Source: Thiocystis violacea (GTDB taxonomy: Bacteria; Pseudomonadota; Gammaproteobacteria; Chromatiales; Chromatiaceae). From it: a stretch of 64,000 nucleotides of DNA. Where the stretch lies: NCBI RefSeq assembly GCF_016583575.1, contig NZ_NRRG01000010.1, positions 45,432 through 109,431 of the forward strand, written 5' to 3'. The notes under the pieces are model-generated. The model did not search any database, was not told where the DNA came from, and saw nothing but the letters and a program-made list of their open reading frames with translations. This document shows, piece by piece, positions 24,115 through 32,969 of the stretch; within the stretch, counting starts at the first letter, position 1, and every line of letters starts with the position of its first letter. Position numbers and translations under genes: made by a program.

Positions 24115-24830
24115 CAGGGCTGACTGGGCAGGGCGAACACGAGATCCGGCCATGATTGGCTGTTCGTCTCCAGGCGAATTCGAACCAGTTCGGGCAAGCG
24201 CGTCTGTTCCAGCCATTCCTCGTGCCATGCGGGATCCGTTTCTCCGTCCACCAGGCCATGGTAGGACACCTCGAAGCGACTGGCCTCCTCGAGCAGGAGG
24301 GTGCGCCCAAAGGCTCCATCGGCCGCGTCCATGTTCCAGGGAAGATCGGCGAACGCCTTGCCGCCATCCTTCTCCAATGGCTCCCAGGGCGGAAACTCGT
24401 CGCCGCCCTCCAGAACCTCGGAATGCAGAAGCCAGCGCGTCAAGACCAGCGCGGACTCCGAGCCCCGCTCCTCCAGCGTCAGACGCAAGACATAGAGCCC
24501 GGAGATCCCAACATGCTCCGACAGGGGCGCGACGAATTCGAGCCGTTCGGCATCCCCCACGAAAACAAAGATGGTTTCGCCGTCGAAGATGGCGCTGGCC
24601 GGCCTGACCTGACTCAGCGTTCGGGTCAGGAAGCCGTCGGCGAGCCGCGGACCGGAGATCTGGTCGCTGACCTTCTCCACCGCCTCCCAGGATCGGGAGC
24701 CAAGCCTCAGGCCGGAGAACAGCAGCAGCGAGATCAAGCCGATGATCGCCAGCGCGATGACCATCTCGATCAGGGTGAAGCCACGCCTGCCCTTTCCCTT
24801 GGGTGCTGGGCGCATGAGTCGCCAGGTCAC
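24114..24830 (-). CDS. gspJ: type II secretion minor pseudopilin GspJ
   Basis: A 238-residue minor pseudopilin. The prepilin cleavage site is in GKGRRG/FTLIEMVIALAI, with Glu at +5, followed by the hydrophobic helix. The body has GLRLGSRSWEAVEKV, typical of GspJ. It overlaps gspI by four bases and gspK by one, so the whole HIJK stretch is translationally coupled. Confidence 0.92.
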   Translation of the reverse strand: MTWRLMRPAPKGKGRRGFTLIEMVIALAIIGLISLLLFSGLRLGSRSWEAVEKVSDQISGPRLADGFLTRTLSQVRPASAIFDGETIFVFVGDAERLEFVAPLSEHVGISGLYVLRLTLEERGSESALVLTRWLLHSEVLEGGDEFPPWEPLEKDGGKAFADLPWNMDAADGAFGRTLLLEEASRFEVSYHGLVDGETDPAWHEEWLEQTRLPELVRIRLETNSQSWPDLVFALPSQP

Positions 24831-25222
24831 TGGAGGGTCTCTCCCAGTCTTAAGGTCGAGATCGTCAGTCGCCGCGCCCGTCGGGCGTCCAACCAGAGCA
24901 CCGTCGCGTCCACCCGATAGGGCGTGGCTGGCGGCTCGGTCGGAAATTCGTCCTGGACGTCGATCGCGACTATCGTCACCTCCCAGGCGAATCCGCTCTC
25001 GGTATCGCCGGAAATCGAGCCCTCCTCCAGGTCGATCTCGAAACCGACCTGGTTGAGCAGGGATTCGGCGATGGTCGCCGCCTGGCTGTATTGCGCGGAG
25101 GCTATGGTGGTCAGGGTGGCGCGTGAAAAGATCTCCATCAGAACGCCGAGCGAAAGGGCAAGGATCGCGAAGGCGACCAGCACCTCAAGCAACGAAAAGC
25201 CTCGCTGGCGACCGATGCTCAT
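24827..25222 (-). CDS. gspI: type II secretion minor pseudopilin GspI
   Basis: A 131-residue minor pseudopilin. The N-terminus GRQRG/FSLLEVLVAFAILALSL shows the peptidase site, the +5 Glu and the helix. Next comes SQAATIAESLLNQVG, a conserved GspI stretch, then a short beta domain. Nucleates the tip complex with GspJ and GspK. Overlaps both neighbours by four bases. Confidence 0.92.
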   Translation of the reverse strand: MSIGRQRGFSLLEVLVAFAILALSLGVLMEIFSRATLTTIASAQYSQAATIAESLLNQVGFEIDLEEGSISGDTESGFAWEVTIVAIDVQDEFPTEPPATPYRVDATVLWLDARRARRLTISTLRLGETLQ

Positions 25223-25701
25223 GGCGCCGACCAGGACTCCAGCTCGATGCGTCCGGTAAGCCAGGTAACGCCGACCTGATACCCGTGATCGCCGTGGGAA
25301 AGGATCACCCGACCACCGGTCGAGGATCCATCGGGGAAGAAGCGGATCATCCCGCGCTGGTCGTCCAGCATTTCGCTCCCGGCCCCGTCGAGTTGGATCG
25401 TGAGCCGCTGGGGAAGCGTGAGACTTCGGTAGCCCGCGAGCGTCAGGCGATGGTTCTCAAGATCCACCAGCACATGGGTATCTTCGCCCTTGCGGATCGC
25501 GGACTCACGGGCCAGACGCAGCGTCGCGGCGGTCCGACGGGCCGCCGCCTTCATCTCGATTCCGGGAAAGGCGGCCGAGAAGAGCGTGGGCACGGCCGCC
25601 ATCATGACCGCGGCGATGGCCATCACCACCAGCAGCTCGACCAGGGTAAAGCCCCCGCGCCGGGATCGGCGACGGGCCTGGCGGGAACGGCTTATTCCCA
25701 A
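25219..25701 (-). CDS. gspH: type II secretion minor pseudopilin GspH
   Basis: A 160-residue pseudopilin with a basic leader (SRQARRRSRRGG), the cleavage motif and helix FTLVELLVVMAIAAVM, and a beta-rich domain including RIRFFPDG-like 'MIRFFPDGSSTGG' and the end of the IELESW strand. This GspH/FimT-type domain connects the pseudopilus shaft to the tip. It overlaps gspG by ten bases. Confidence 0.9.
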   Translation of the reverse strand: MGISRSRQARRRSRRGGFTLVELLVVMAIAAVMMAAVPTLFSAAFPGIEMKAAARRTAATLRLARESAIRKGEDTHVLVDLENHRLTLAGYRSLTLPQRLTIQLDGAGSEMLDDQRGMIRFFPDGSSTGGRVILSHGDHGYQVGVTWLTGRIELESWSAP

Positions 25702-26120
25702 CTCTTGATATCGGCGCTCTCGCCCTCGCCGCCCTCGCTATTGTCGGCGCCCAGCGACCAGATATCGAAGCTCCCGTTCTCGCCCGGGAAGCGGTATTGG
25801 AACTCGAAACCCCAGGGATCCTTCGGCACCTGACTCTTTTTGAGATAGGGTCCGTTCCAGTTGGCCATTCCGCCCGGATTCTCGACCAGCGCCTTCAGCC
25901 CCTCGCTCTCGGTCGGGTAGCGCCCGAGCTCCAGCCGATAGAGATCGAGCGTGGAGGAGATGTCATCGATCTGGAGCTTGGCCGTCTTGGTCTTGGAACT
26001 GCCCAGGAACTTCATCACCTGCGGGCCGACCAGACCGGCCAGCAGTCCGAGAATGGCGAGTACGACCAGCAGCTCGACGAGCGTGAAGCCGCCACGACGC
26101 CTGGATTTCATTGAACGCAT
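25692..26120 (-). CDS. gspG: type II secretion major pseudopilin GspG
   Basis: Main subunit of the pseudopilus, 142 residues. The leader RSMKSRRRGG precedes FTLVELLVVLAILGLLAGLVGP with Glu at +5. The GspG hallmarks LYRLELGRYPTESEGLKALV and the C-terminal FDIWSLGADN calcium loop are present. The ATG at 26120 is chosen because GAGG lies just upstream and the leader then has normal length; the frame is open to 26189. Confidence 0.95.
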   Translation of the reverse strand: MRSMKSRRRGGFTLVELLVVLAILGLLAGLVGPQVMKFLGSSKTKTAKLQIDDISSTLDLYRLELGRYPTESEGLKALVENPGGMANWNGPYLKKSQVPKDPWGFEFQYRFPGENGSFDIWSLGADNSEGGEGESADIKSWE

Positions 26121-26207
26121 CTCTGTACCTCGTTTTCCATGATTGGTCGAGCGCGGCGCCATTGTATGCCGCGCGCGAGCGCTTACCAACGACCAGCCTC
26201 CCGAGGG

Positions 26208-27416
26208 TCAGAAGACCAGCTCGTTCGCCCCCAGGATGGCCATCAGGATGGATAGAATGATGCCGGCCACGATCACGCCGAGACCGATGATCAGGATCGG
26301 CTCCAGCAGCGTCAGCATGCGCTGAACGCTGGTGCGCGTCTCGCGATCGTAGATGTTCGCGACCTTCGCGAGCATGGCGTCCAGGCTTCCCGACTCCTCG
26401 CCGACCCGGATCATCTGCAGCGCCAGATCCGGCAGCGCTTCCAGTCGAGCCAGGGGGCCGGCGATGCCGCGTCCATGCTTGAGATCCTCGCCCGCCTCGT
26501 TCAGCAGACCGAACAGCTTCTGGTTGGAGACCACCTCCTTCGCCAAGTTCAGCGCGCTCAGCAAGGGCAGACCGTTTTTTAGCAGGGTCGAGAGCGTATG
26601 GCAGAGCCGCGCGGTCTCCATTTTCCAGATGAGATCGCCGAAGAGCGGCAGATCAAGCACCTTGCGATCCAGGCGCGCCTTCGCCTCCGGGTTCTGAAGC
26701 CAGCGCTCGATCATCACGGCGGCCAGCGCGATGACGCACAACATGGCCCACCAGTAATAGCGAAAGAGGTCGCCCGCGGCCACGACGATCTGGGTCGGCA
26801 GCGGCAGCGCCTCGCCCATGTCCTCGAACAGGACCGTGAACTGTGGAACCACGAATACCAGCAGCAGAATCACCGACAGTCCGGCGACGAAGAGGAGCAC
26901 CGATGGGTAGACCAGGGCGGAGGTCACGGTCTGACGCAACTCGGCCAGGCGGTCCAGATAATCGGCTAGGCGGTCGAGCACCTGGTCCAGCGCCCCGCTC
27001 GCCTCCCCGGCCCGAACCATGTTGATGTAAAGCCTGGGAAATTGGTGATCCTGGGCATCGAGCGCGCTGGAAAAGGTCGCTCCACCGCGAACGCGCTCCT
27101 GCAGGTCGGACAGCACCCGCAGCAGATGCTCCTCGGAGGTCAGGTCGAGCAGGATCTGTAGCGAGCGATCCAGCGTCATGCCGGCCTCCAGCAGGGTCGC
27201 CAGCTCCCGGGTCAGGATGCCGATCTCCTTCTGACTTAGACGCCGGCGACGCGCGCGACCGAATTTGGCGGTCAGACTCTTGGTGGTGCGGGCCTCGATC
27301 GGAATCAGCCCAGTGGCCTGGAGCTGGCGGATGACGGTGGCCTCGTCGACGGCCTCGATCTCGCCCTCCACGGACTCGCCATCCGGCTTCACCGCCTTAT
27401 AGAAATACTTCGGCAT
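26208..27416 (-). CDS. gspF: type II secretion inner-membrane platform protein GspF
   Basis: Polytopic platform protein of 402 residues. It has two cytoplasmic GspF helical domains, each followed by membrane helices (SALVYPSVLLFVAGLSVILL near 165-190; ILIIGLGVIVAGIILSILMAI near the C-terminus). Signature stretches are LTRELATLLEAGMTLDRSLQ and MIRVGEESGSLDAMLAKVA. It sits between GspE and the pseudopilins. GAGAGG lies a few bases before the ATG. Confidence 0.95.
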   Translation of the reverse strand: MPKYFYKAVKPDGESVEGEIEAVDEATVIRQLQATGLIPIEARTTKSLTAKFGRARRRRLSQKEIGILTRELATLLEAGMTLDRSLQILLDLTSEEHLLRVLSDLQERVRGGATFSSALDAQDHQFPRLYINMVRAGEASGALDQVLDRLADYLDRLAELRQTVTSALVYPSVLLFVAGLSVILLLVFVVPQFTVLFEDMGEALPLPTQIVVAAGDLFRYYWWAMLCVIALAAVMIERWLQNPEAKARLDRKVLDLPLFGDLIWKMETARLCHTLSTLLKNGLPLLSALNLAKEVVSNQKLFGLLNEAGEDLKHGRGIAGPLARLEALPDLALQMIRVGEESGSLDAMLAKVANIYDRETRTSVQRMLTLLEPILIIGLGVIVAGIILSILMAILGANELVF

Positions 27417-27485
27417 CGGGGCCTCTCGATCAATGAATGGCCAGGGTCGCCTGTCCGCTCGCGGCGGGAAGCGGGTGACGGGGCC

Positions 27486-29372
27486 TTAATCCGCCTCGGC
27501 GGCGCGCAGGATCTCCTCGATGGTCGTGCGACCATCGAGCGCCTTGCGCAACCCGTCCTGATACATGGTCTCCATGCCTTCCTCGACCGCGATGCGGCGA
27601 ATCTCCGTGGCCGTGGCGTGCGCCAGGATGGCCTTGCGGATCGACTCGGACATGAGCAGAACCTCGGTGATGACGAGCCGACCCCGGTAGCCGCTGCCGT
27701 TGCAGGCGTCGCAGCCCACGGCGCGTTGCAGATCGACATCGCCCTGGATGCCCTTGATGTGCGCGAAGCGCCCGGCCAGCTCCGGCACGGCGCGATAGGA
27801 CTCGCGGCAATGGGGGCAGAGGCGGCGAACCAGACGCTGTGCCAGGATACCGTTGATGGTGGAGGTCAGCAGATAGTCCTCGACCCCCATGTCCAGCAGT
27901 CGGGTCACGCCGCTGGCGGCGTCGTTGGTGTGCAGGGTTGAGAGTACGACGTGTCCGGTGAGCGCCGACTGGACCGCGATGCGCGCGGTTTCCAGGTCGC
28001 GCATCTCGCCGACCATGATGATGTCCGGATCCTGGCGGACGATGGCGCGCAAGGCCCCTGCGAAGGTCATGCCGATCGCGGATTTGACCTGGATCTGATT
28101 GATGCCCGGCAACTGGTACTCGACCGGATCCTCGACCGTGATGATCTTGCGTTCCTGGGTGTTGAGCCGGCTGAGCGCCGTGTAGAGGGTCGTGCTCTTA
28201 CCCGAGCCGGTCGGTCCCGTGACCAGCAGGATGCCGTAGGGCTGTTCCAGGATGGCGTTCAAACGCTTGCGCGGCGGACCATCGAAGCCGAGCGCATCCA
28301 GGTCGAAACGCACGCTCTCCTTGTCGAGCAGACGCATGACCACGCTCTCGCCGAACATGGTCGGGACGGTGGAGACGCGCAGATCCAGTTCCTTGCCCTG
28401 GATGCGGATCGGAATACGGCCGTCCTGCGGCAGCCGGCGCTCGGCGATATTGAGCTTGGCCATGATCTTGATACGCGAGATGACGGCGGCGGTCGAGCGC
28501 ACCGGCGGGGCTTCGACCTCCTTGAGGATGCCGTCGACCCGGTAGCGTACCTTCAGCTCGTCGGCGAAGGGCTCGATGTGGATGTCCGAGGCGCGCGACT
28601 CGACCGCCTTCTGGATGAGCTGATTGACCATGCGAATGACCGGCGCCTCGCTCGCCAGATCCTTCAGATGCTCGATGTCTTCCTCGTCGAAATCGCCGAA
28701 ATCCGCCTCGGCCTCCTTGGGCGCCTCCTCGACCTTTTCGTAGAGACGCTCGATGGCCAGCTCGATCTCGGAGGGCAAGGCGACGGCGGCCTCCACCCGC
28801 TTGCCCGCCGCCATACGGACCGCCGAGAGCACGAAGTCGTCGATCGGATTGGCGAGCGCCACCTGGATCCGCTCCTCGTCCTCCTCCAGCGGGAGGACTC
28901 GCGCGTCCTTCATGAAGCGCAGCGTGAAGAGATCCTCGCGCACCGGCTCCTCGGGGAAGGCGGCGGCCGTGGCCAGGGGCAGGTCCAGAACCTCCGACAT
29001 GGCGAAGGCCATGTCGCGTTCCGAGATGAGGCCCAGGCGTACCAGCATCGGCAGCAACAGGTCTCCCGAGTCCTCGGCCAGCCGCCGCGCGCGCGCCAGA
29101 TCGGCCGAGGTCAGCTTGCCATGACCCTGGAGATGAGCAACCACCCGCGTCTCGGGGGTCGGCGCGCGCGCCTCGGCGGGCGTATCGACCGCGGCGGCAC
29201 CTTCATCATCAGCCGGCGTGGCCAGGAGCGGTTCGGCCGCGGTGTCGGCCATGACCCCGTCCGGCTCGTCGCGCGTGGCGTGGATGTGCGGCGCGGCCTC
29301 TAGAATGGCGTCTTCTTGCATCGAGCGCATTCCTCTGGTGGAGCCTGGATCAAGCATCAAGGGTTCGGGCAT
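27486..29372 (-). CDS. gspE: type II secretion ATPase GspE
   Basis: Hexameric cytoplasmic ATPase that drives pseudopilus assembly; 628 residues, longer than the usual ~500 because of an acidic, Ala-rich N-terminal extension (first ~75 residues) before the MshEN/N1E domain. The Walker A motif GPTGSGKSTT is near residue 383, the Asp-box VEDPVEYQLPG follows, and Walker B lies in IIMVGEMRDLETA. The tetracysteine zinc motif (CPHC ... CDAC) is near 517-555. The ATG at 29372 has GAGGA five bases upstream, but an ATG at 29321 is possible. It overlaps the upstream polysaccharide gene by 23 bases. Confidence 0.94.
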   Translation of the reverse strand: MPEPLMLDPGSTRGMRSMQEDAILEAAPHIHATRDEPDGVMADTAAEPLLATPADDEGAAAVDTPAEARAPTPETRVVAHLQGHGKLTSADLARARRLAEDSGDLLLPMLVRLGLISERDMAFAMSEVLDLPLATAAAFPEEPVREDLFTLRFMKDARVLPLEEDEERIQVALANPIDDFVLSAVRMAAGKRVEAAVALPSEIELAIERLYEKVEEAPKEAEADFGDFDEEDIEHLKDLASEAPVIRMVNQLIQKAVESRASDIHIEPFADELKVRYRVDGILKEVEAPPVRSTAAVISRIKIMAKLNIAERRLPQDGRIPIRIQGKELDLRVSTVPTMFGESVVMRLLDKESVRFDLDALGFDGPPRKRLNAILEQPYGILLVTGPTGSGKSTTLYTALSRLNTQERKIITVEDPVEYQLPGINQIQVKSAIGMTFAGALRAIVRQDPDIIMVGEMRDLETARIAVQSALTGHVVLSTLHTNDAASGVTRLLDMGVEDYLLTSTINGILAQRLVRRLCPHCRESYRAVPELAGRFAHIKGIQGDVDLQRAVGCDACNGSGYRGRLVITEVLLMSESIRKAILAHATATEIRRIAVEEGMETMYQDGLRKALDGRTTIEEILRAAEAD

Positions 29373-31239
29373 CGGGATCCTCGGCGGTGCGGGCTTCTTC
29401 CGATTCGCGCCGCCATCCCGGCAAGAGCGCCTGCAAAGCCCGCCGCATGGCGTCCTGATCGGATCGGTTGGCGGCTTCCTCCAGGGCCGTCAGACTTCGA
29501 CGCAGCTCCTGACTGGAAAGACCATTCGCCTGCCGGGCGATCCGGATCTTGGGGTGAGGCGTGGCGACCAGTTCCTCGGAGGCATGGAACAACTCCTCGT
29601 AGAGCTTTTCGCCCGGACGCAGCCCCACGTACTCAATGGCGATATCCTCGCCCGGCTCACGGCCGGAGAGCCGGATCATCTGCTCGGCCAGGTAGCGGAT
29701 CTTGATCGGCTCGCCCATGTCCAGTAAGAAGATCTCTCCCCCGTCGCCGATCACCGCCGCCTGGGTGATGAGCTGACAGGCCTCCGGGATGGTCATGAAG
29801 AAGCGCTCGATGTCGGGATGGGTGACGGTGACCGGACCACCCTGCTCGATCTGGCGACGGAACAGGGGCACCACGCTACCCGCCGAGCCGAGCACGTTGC
29901 CGAACCGAACGGTGATGAAGCGACACTCCGATCGCCCGTCCAGATCCTGGCAGATGGTCTCCGCGATCCGTTTGGTCGCGCCCATGATGTTACTCGGATT
30001 CACCGCCTTGTCGGTCGAGATGAGGACGAACCGCTCGCAACCGCTGGACGCCGCCGCCTCGGCGACGAGGCGCGTCCCCATCACGTTGTTCCTGGCCGCC
30101 GCCCGTAACTGATTCTCCAGGAGCGGCACATGCTTGTAGGCGGCGGCGTGAAAGACGATCGCCGGACGCTCGTCGCGGAAGAGCCCCGCGATGGCGGTCG
30201 CGTCCGTGACATCCAGGAGGTGTCGCGCGAACCTAAGCTGAGGATGGCGCTCGGTCAGCTCCATCTCGATGCGATAGAGATTGAACTCGCCGTTATCCAC
30301 CAGAATCAGGCGGGATGGACCCATGGCGGCCAGTTGTCGCGTCAGCTCCGAGCCGATCGAGCCGCCGGCTCCGGTGATGAGGATGGCGCGTCCGGCCAGA
30401 CCCGCGTGGATCCCCCGCCAGTCAAGTTCGACCGGATCGCGGCCGAGCAGATCCTCGATCAAGACCGGACGGATCCGTCCGATGTCCACCTGGCCCGTCA
30501 TGAGGCCACCAAGCTCGGGCAGGATTCGGAACGGCAGCCCGGTCTGCTCGCACAGATCGACCAGATGGCGCATCTCGATGGCCGAGGCTCCCGGCACGGC
30601 GAGCATCAGCAGATCGATATCCTTCTCACGGACGATCTCGGGGATGGCCTCCGTCGGACCCAGAACCGGCAGCCCCTGGACCTCTCCACCCTGACGCCGA
30701 AGCTTGTCGTCCACGAAACCCACCGGGAAATAGGCACGCCCAGGGTCGCGCAGCATGGCCCGTGCGAGCAGATCGCCGGCCTGATCGGCGCCCACGATGA
30801 GCACGCGCTGACCCGAGGAGAGATTGAACCGATGGTCCTTCATCCAGCGATACAGCAGGCGCGGGGCGGCCAGCATCAGGAGCTGAATGCCGAAATAGAG
30901 CACCGGCACCGAGCGTGGCACATTCTCGGAGCGGTTGATGATGAAGAGCATCACGACCACCAGCGCCGTGCCGACCAGAACGGCCTTGGTGATGCGCACC
31001 AGGTCAGGCAGGGAGGCAAACCGCCAGACCCCTCGATAGAGCCCGAACAGCCAGTAGACGGATCCCTGGATCAGGATGACCCAGGGCAAAGCCTGGAGCG
31101 CGCCCGCGATGAACTCGGCCGGGATCCGATCGAGATTGAAGCGCAGCCAATAGGCCAGCAGCCAGGCCGCGGGAATCGTCAGCAGATCGTGCGAGAGGGC
31201 GGCGGTGCGCGAGCGCAGTCGGTCGATGATCGGGTTCAT
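29350..31239 (-). CDS. WbpM/CapD-family UDP-sugar 4,6-dehydratase, membrane type
   Basis: A 629-residue polysaccharide biosynthesis protein of the FlaA1/WbpM group: about four N-terminal membrane helices (residues 15-130), a first Rossmann-like domain (RVLIVGADQAGDLLARAM), and a C-terminal SDR dehydratase domain with GAGGSIGSELTRQ, the TDKAVNPSNIMGATKR segment and RFGNVLGSAGSVVPLF. Related enzymes convert UDP-GlcNAc to 4-keto-6-deoxy sugars for O-antigen or glycans. The ATG at 31239 is chosen; the frame stays open far upstream through the neighbouring gene. It overlaps the WecA-like gene by four bases. Confidence 0.9.
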   Translation of the reverse strand: MNPIIDRLRSRTAALSHDLLTIPAAWLLAYWLRFNLDRIPAEFIAGALQALPWVILIQGSVYWLFGLYRGVWRFASLPDLVRITKAVLVGTALVVVMLFIINRSENVPRSVPVLYFGIQLLMLAAPRLLYRWMKDHRFNLSSGQRVLIVGADQAGDLLARAMLRDPGRAYFPVGFVDDKLRRQGGEVQGLPVLGPTEAIPEIVREKDIDLLMLAVPGASAIEMRHLVDLCEQTGLPFRILPELGGLMTGQVDIGRIRPVLIEDLLGRDPVELDWRGIHAGLAGRAILITGAGGSIGSELTRQLAAMGPSRLILVDNGEFNLYRIEMELTERHPQLRFARHLLDVTDATAIAGLFRDERPAIVFHAAAYKHVPLLENQLRAAARNNVMGTRLVAEAAASSGCERFVLISTDKAVNPSNIMGATKRIAETICQDLDGRSECRFITVRFGNVLGSAGSVVPLFRRQIEQGGPVTVTHPDIERFFMTIPEACQLITQAAVIGDGGEIFLLDMGEPIKIRYLAEQMIRLSGREPGEDIAIEYVGLRPGEKLYEELFHASEELVATPHPKIRIARQANGLSSQELRRSLTALEEAANRSDQDAMRRALQALLPGWRRESEEARTAEDPDARTLDA

Positions 31240-32282
31240 GGTCGCTCCACCGGGAAGCCCTGCTCGACCAGCCGCACCTTGAGGTGAATGAGACCGTAGA
31301 TCATGGCCCAGCCGCCGAGCAGCATCCACTGATCCGGGGGCGACAGACCCGGCGAGGCCACCGCGCAGGCCGCCGCCGCGCCCATCACCAGATAGCCGCG
31401 CAACAGGGTCTTGCGATGGCTCCAACCGGCCAGGACCAGGCGTTGATAGTGATGCGAGCGATGTGGCTCCCAGATTCGCTCGTGCCTGGCGATCCGGGTC
31501 AGCAGGGTCCAGGTCGCGTCGACGATGAAGGGCGAGAACGCCAGCCAGGCGGTCCACAAGGGAAATAGTTCCAGTCGTGTGCCCCAGAGCGAAAAGCCGG
31601 CGGCCAGCAGTCCCAGGCTGGACGAACCCGCATCGCCCAGGAAGAGACGGGCGGGCGGGAAATTGCTCGCGAGGAATCCGGCCGAGGACGCCGCGACACA
31701 GAGGGAGGCCAGGGCATAGAGCGGCTCTCCGCCGCGCCAGCCCAGCAGGGCCAGCGCGGTGAAACCCACGACCGCCATCCCGCCGGCGAAGCCGTCCATG
31801 CCATCCATGAAGTTATAAAGATTGATCATCCAGACGACGAACAGAGCGGTCAGCCCGATGGCGATCCAGGCCGGGAAATGGACGGCCAGGCCCGGCGGAT
31901 CCAGATGAGTCCACTGTAAACCGCCGACCATCAGCAGGCCGGCCGCCAGGAGATGGGCGGCCAGGCGCGTCAGCGGGGAGATGTCGCCGAGGTCGTCGAG
32001 AAAGGACACCAGGGCGACCAGGGTCAGGGCCGGGACCATCCAGGCCAGTTCTCCGACGATCGGACCGAGAGCCATGGCCGCCAGCAGCGGAATCGCCAGG
32101 CCGGTCAGCAGACCCAATCCGCCCGATCTGGGCACGGGGGCCGAGTGCAGCGAGCGCTCGTTCGGATGATCGAGTGGACTCAGCCGCGAACCGGCCCGCG
32201 ACGCCAGCCATCGGCTGGTCAGCAGGCTGACGGTCAGGGCGACGAGCGGGATGGCGACGAGCAGCGGGGATTGGGAAGGCAT
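31236..32282 (-). CDS. WecA/MraY-family undecaprenyl-phosphate glycosyl-1-phosphate transferase
   Basis: A 348-residue polytopic membrane enzyme that would start a lipid-linked glycan by moving a sugar-1-phosphate to undecaprenyl phosphate. Family motifs are DHPNERSLHS near the N-terminus, the Asp pair in SFLDDLGDISPL, NLYNFMDGMDGFAGG, FLGDAGSSSLG, and the HRSHHYQRL loop. The small size and motifs fit the WbpL/WecA-like group, which typically works with WbpM-type dehydratases such as the next gene, consistent with O-antigen synthesis. Confidence 0.88.
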   Translation of the reverse strand: MPSQSPLLVAIPLVALTVSLLTSRWLASRAGSRLSPLDHPNERSLHSAPVPRSGGLGLLTGLAIPLLAAMALGPIVGELAWMVPALTLVALVSFLDDLGDISPLTRLAAHLLAAGLLMVGGLQWTHLDPPGLAVHFPAWIAIGLTALFVVWMINLYNFMDGMDGFAGGMAVVGFTALALLGWRGGEPLYALASLCVAASSAGFLASNFPPARLFLGDAGSSSLGLLAAGFSLWGTRLELFPLWTAWLAFSPFIVDATWTLLTRIARHERIWEPHRSHHYQRLVLAGWSHRKTLLRGYLVMGAAAACAVASPGLSPPDQWMLLGGWAMIYGLIHLKVRLVEQGFPVERP

Positions 32283-32333
32283 CGGGCGGGTGTCTGGCCG
32301 TGAAGCGGCGATGAACGGGGCTCCGGGCGCTCC

Positions 32334-32888
32334 TCAGAGCGGGCGGACCAGGGCCGCCTCGACCTGCTCGCACGGCTCCCGGCCGGCCAGGAGTTCGATG
32401 AGCGTCAGCGCGAAGTCCATGGCGCTTCCGGGGCCGCGGCCGGTGACGACCCGACCGTCGATCACCACCGAGGTATCCAGGAGATCGACCCTGGGGAAGT
32501 CCTCCGCGAGGACCGAGCCCGGATAGCTGGTGGCCCGTTTGCCATCGAGCAGGCCAGCGCGCGCCAGTACCTTGGGGGCGGCGCAGATGGCCGCCGTGTA
32601 GGCGCCACGTTCGGCATGACGGCGCAGGATCGCGCCGACGCGCGGATCCTCCTCAAGGTAACGCGCGCCGGGCAGACCGCCCGGGAGGACCACCATGTCG
32701 AAATCCTGGTCCTCGACGGCCTCCAGGGTGGTATCCGGCAGCAGGACCGTGCCGCGACTGGCCTTCACGGGGCCCTCGGCGAGTCCGGCGCTCACGACCT
32801 CGATCCCGGCCCGCCGGAGCAGGTCGATGATGGTCACGGCCTCGAGCTCCTCGCAGCCTGGCGCGAGAGGTACCAATACCCTAGGCAT
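32334..32888 (-). CDS. DJ-1/PfpI (YajL/ThiJ) family protein
   Basis: A 184-residue cytoplasmic protein of the DJ-1 superfamily. It has PLAPGCEELEAVTIIDLLRR with the conserved Glu, MVVLPGGLPGA, and the nucleophile-elbow Cys in AAICAAPKVLA, followed by TSYPG and the GRGPGSAMDFAL C-terminal signature. Members act as chaperones or deglycase-like protectants; the exact role is debated. It stands alone between the polysaccharide genes and the protease gene on the same strand. Confidence 0.9.
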   Translation of the reverse strand: MPRVLVPLAPGCEELEAVTIIDLLRRAGIEVVSAGLAEGPVKASRGTVLLPDTTLEAVEDQDFDMVVLPGGLPGARYLEEDPRVGAILRRHAERGAYTAAICAAPKVLARAGLLDGKRATSYPGSVLAEDFPRVDLLDTSVVIDGRVVTGRGPGSAMDFALTLIELLAGREPCEQVEAALVRPL

Positions 32889-32969
32889 TCCTGGTTCTCC
32901 GATTGGTCGTGATGCGCGTCGCTGGCGCGCGCGCGGGATACCCGGCGAGGCCCGGAGGCCAGCGGACGA

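Noticed and set aside
27951..29303. 450-residue + strand open frame
   Set aside because: Antisense shadow of gspE, lacking any recognisable motif.
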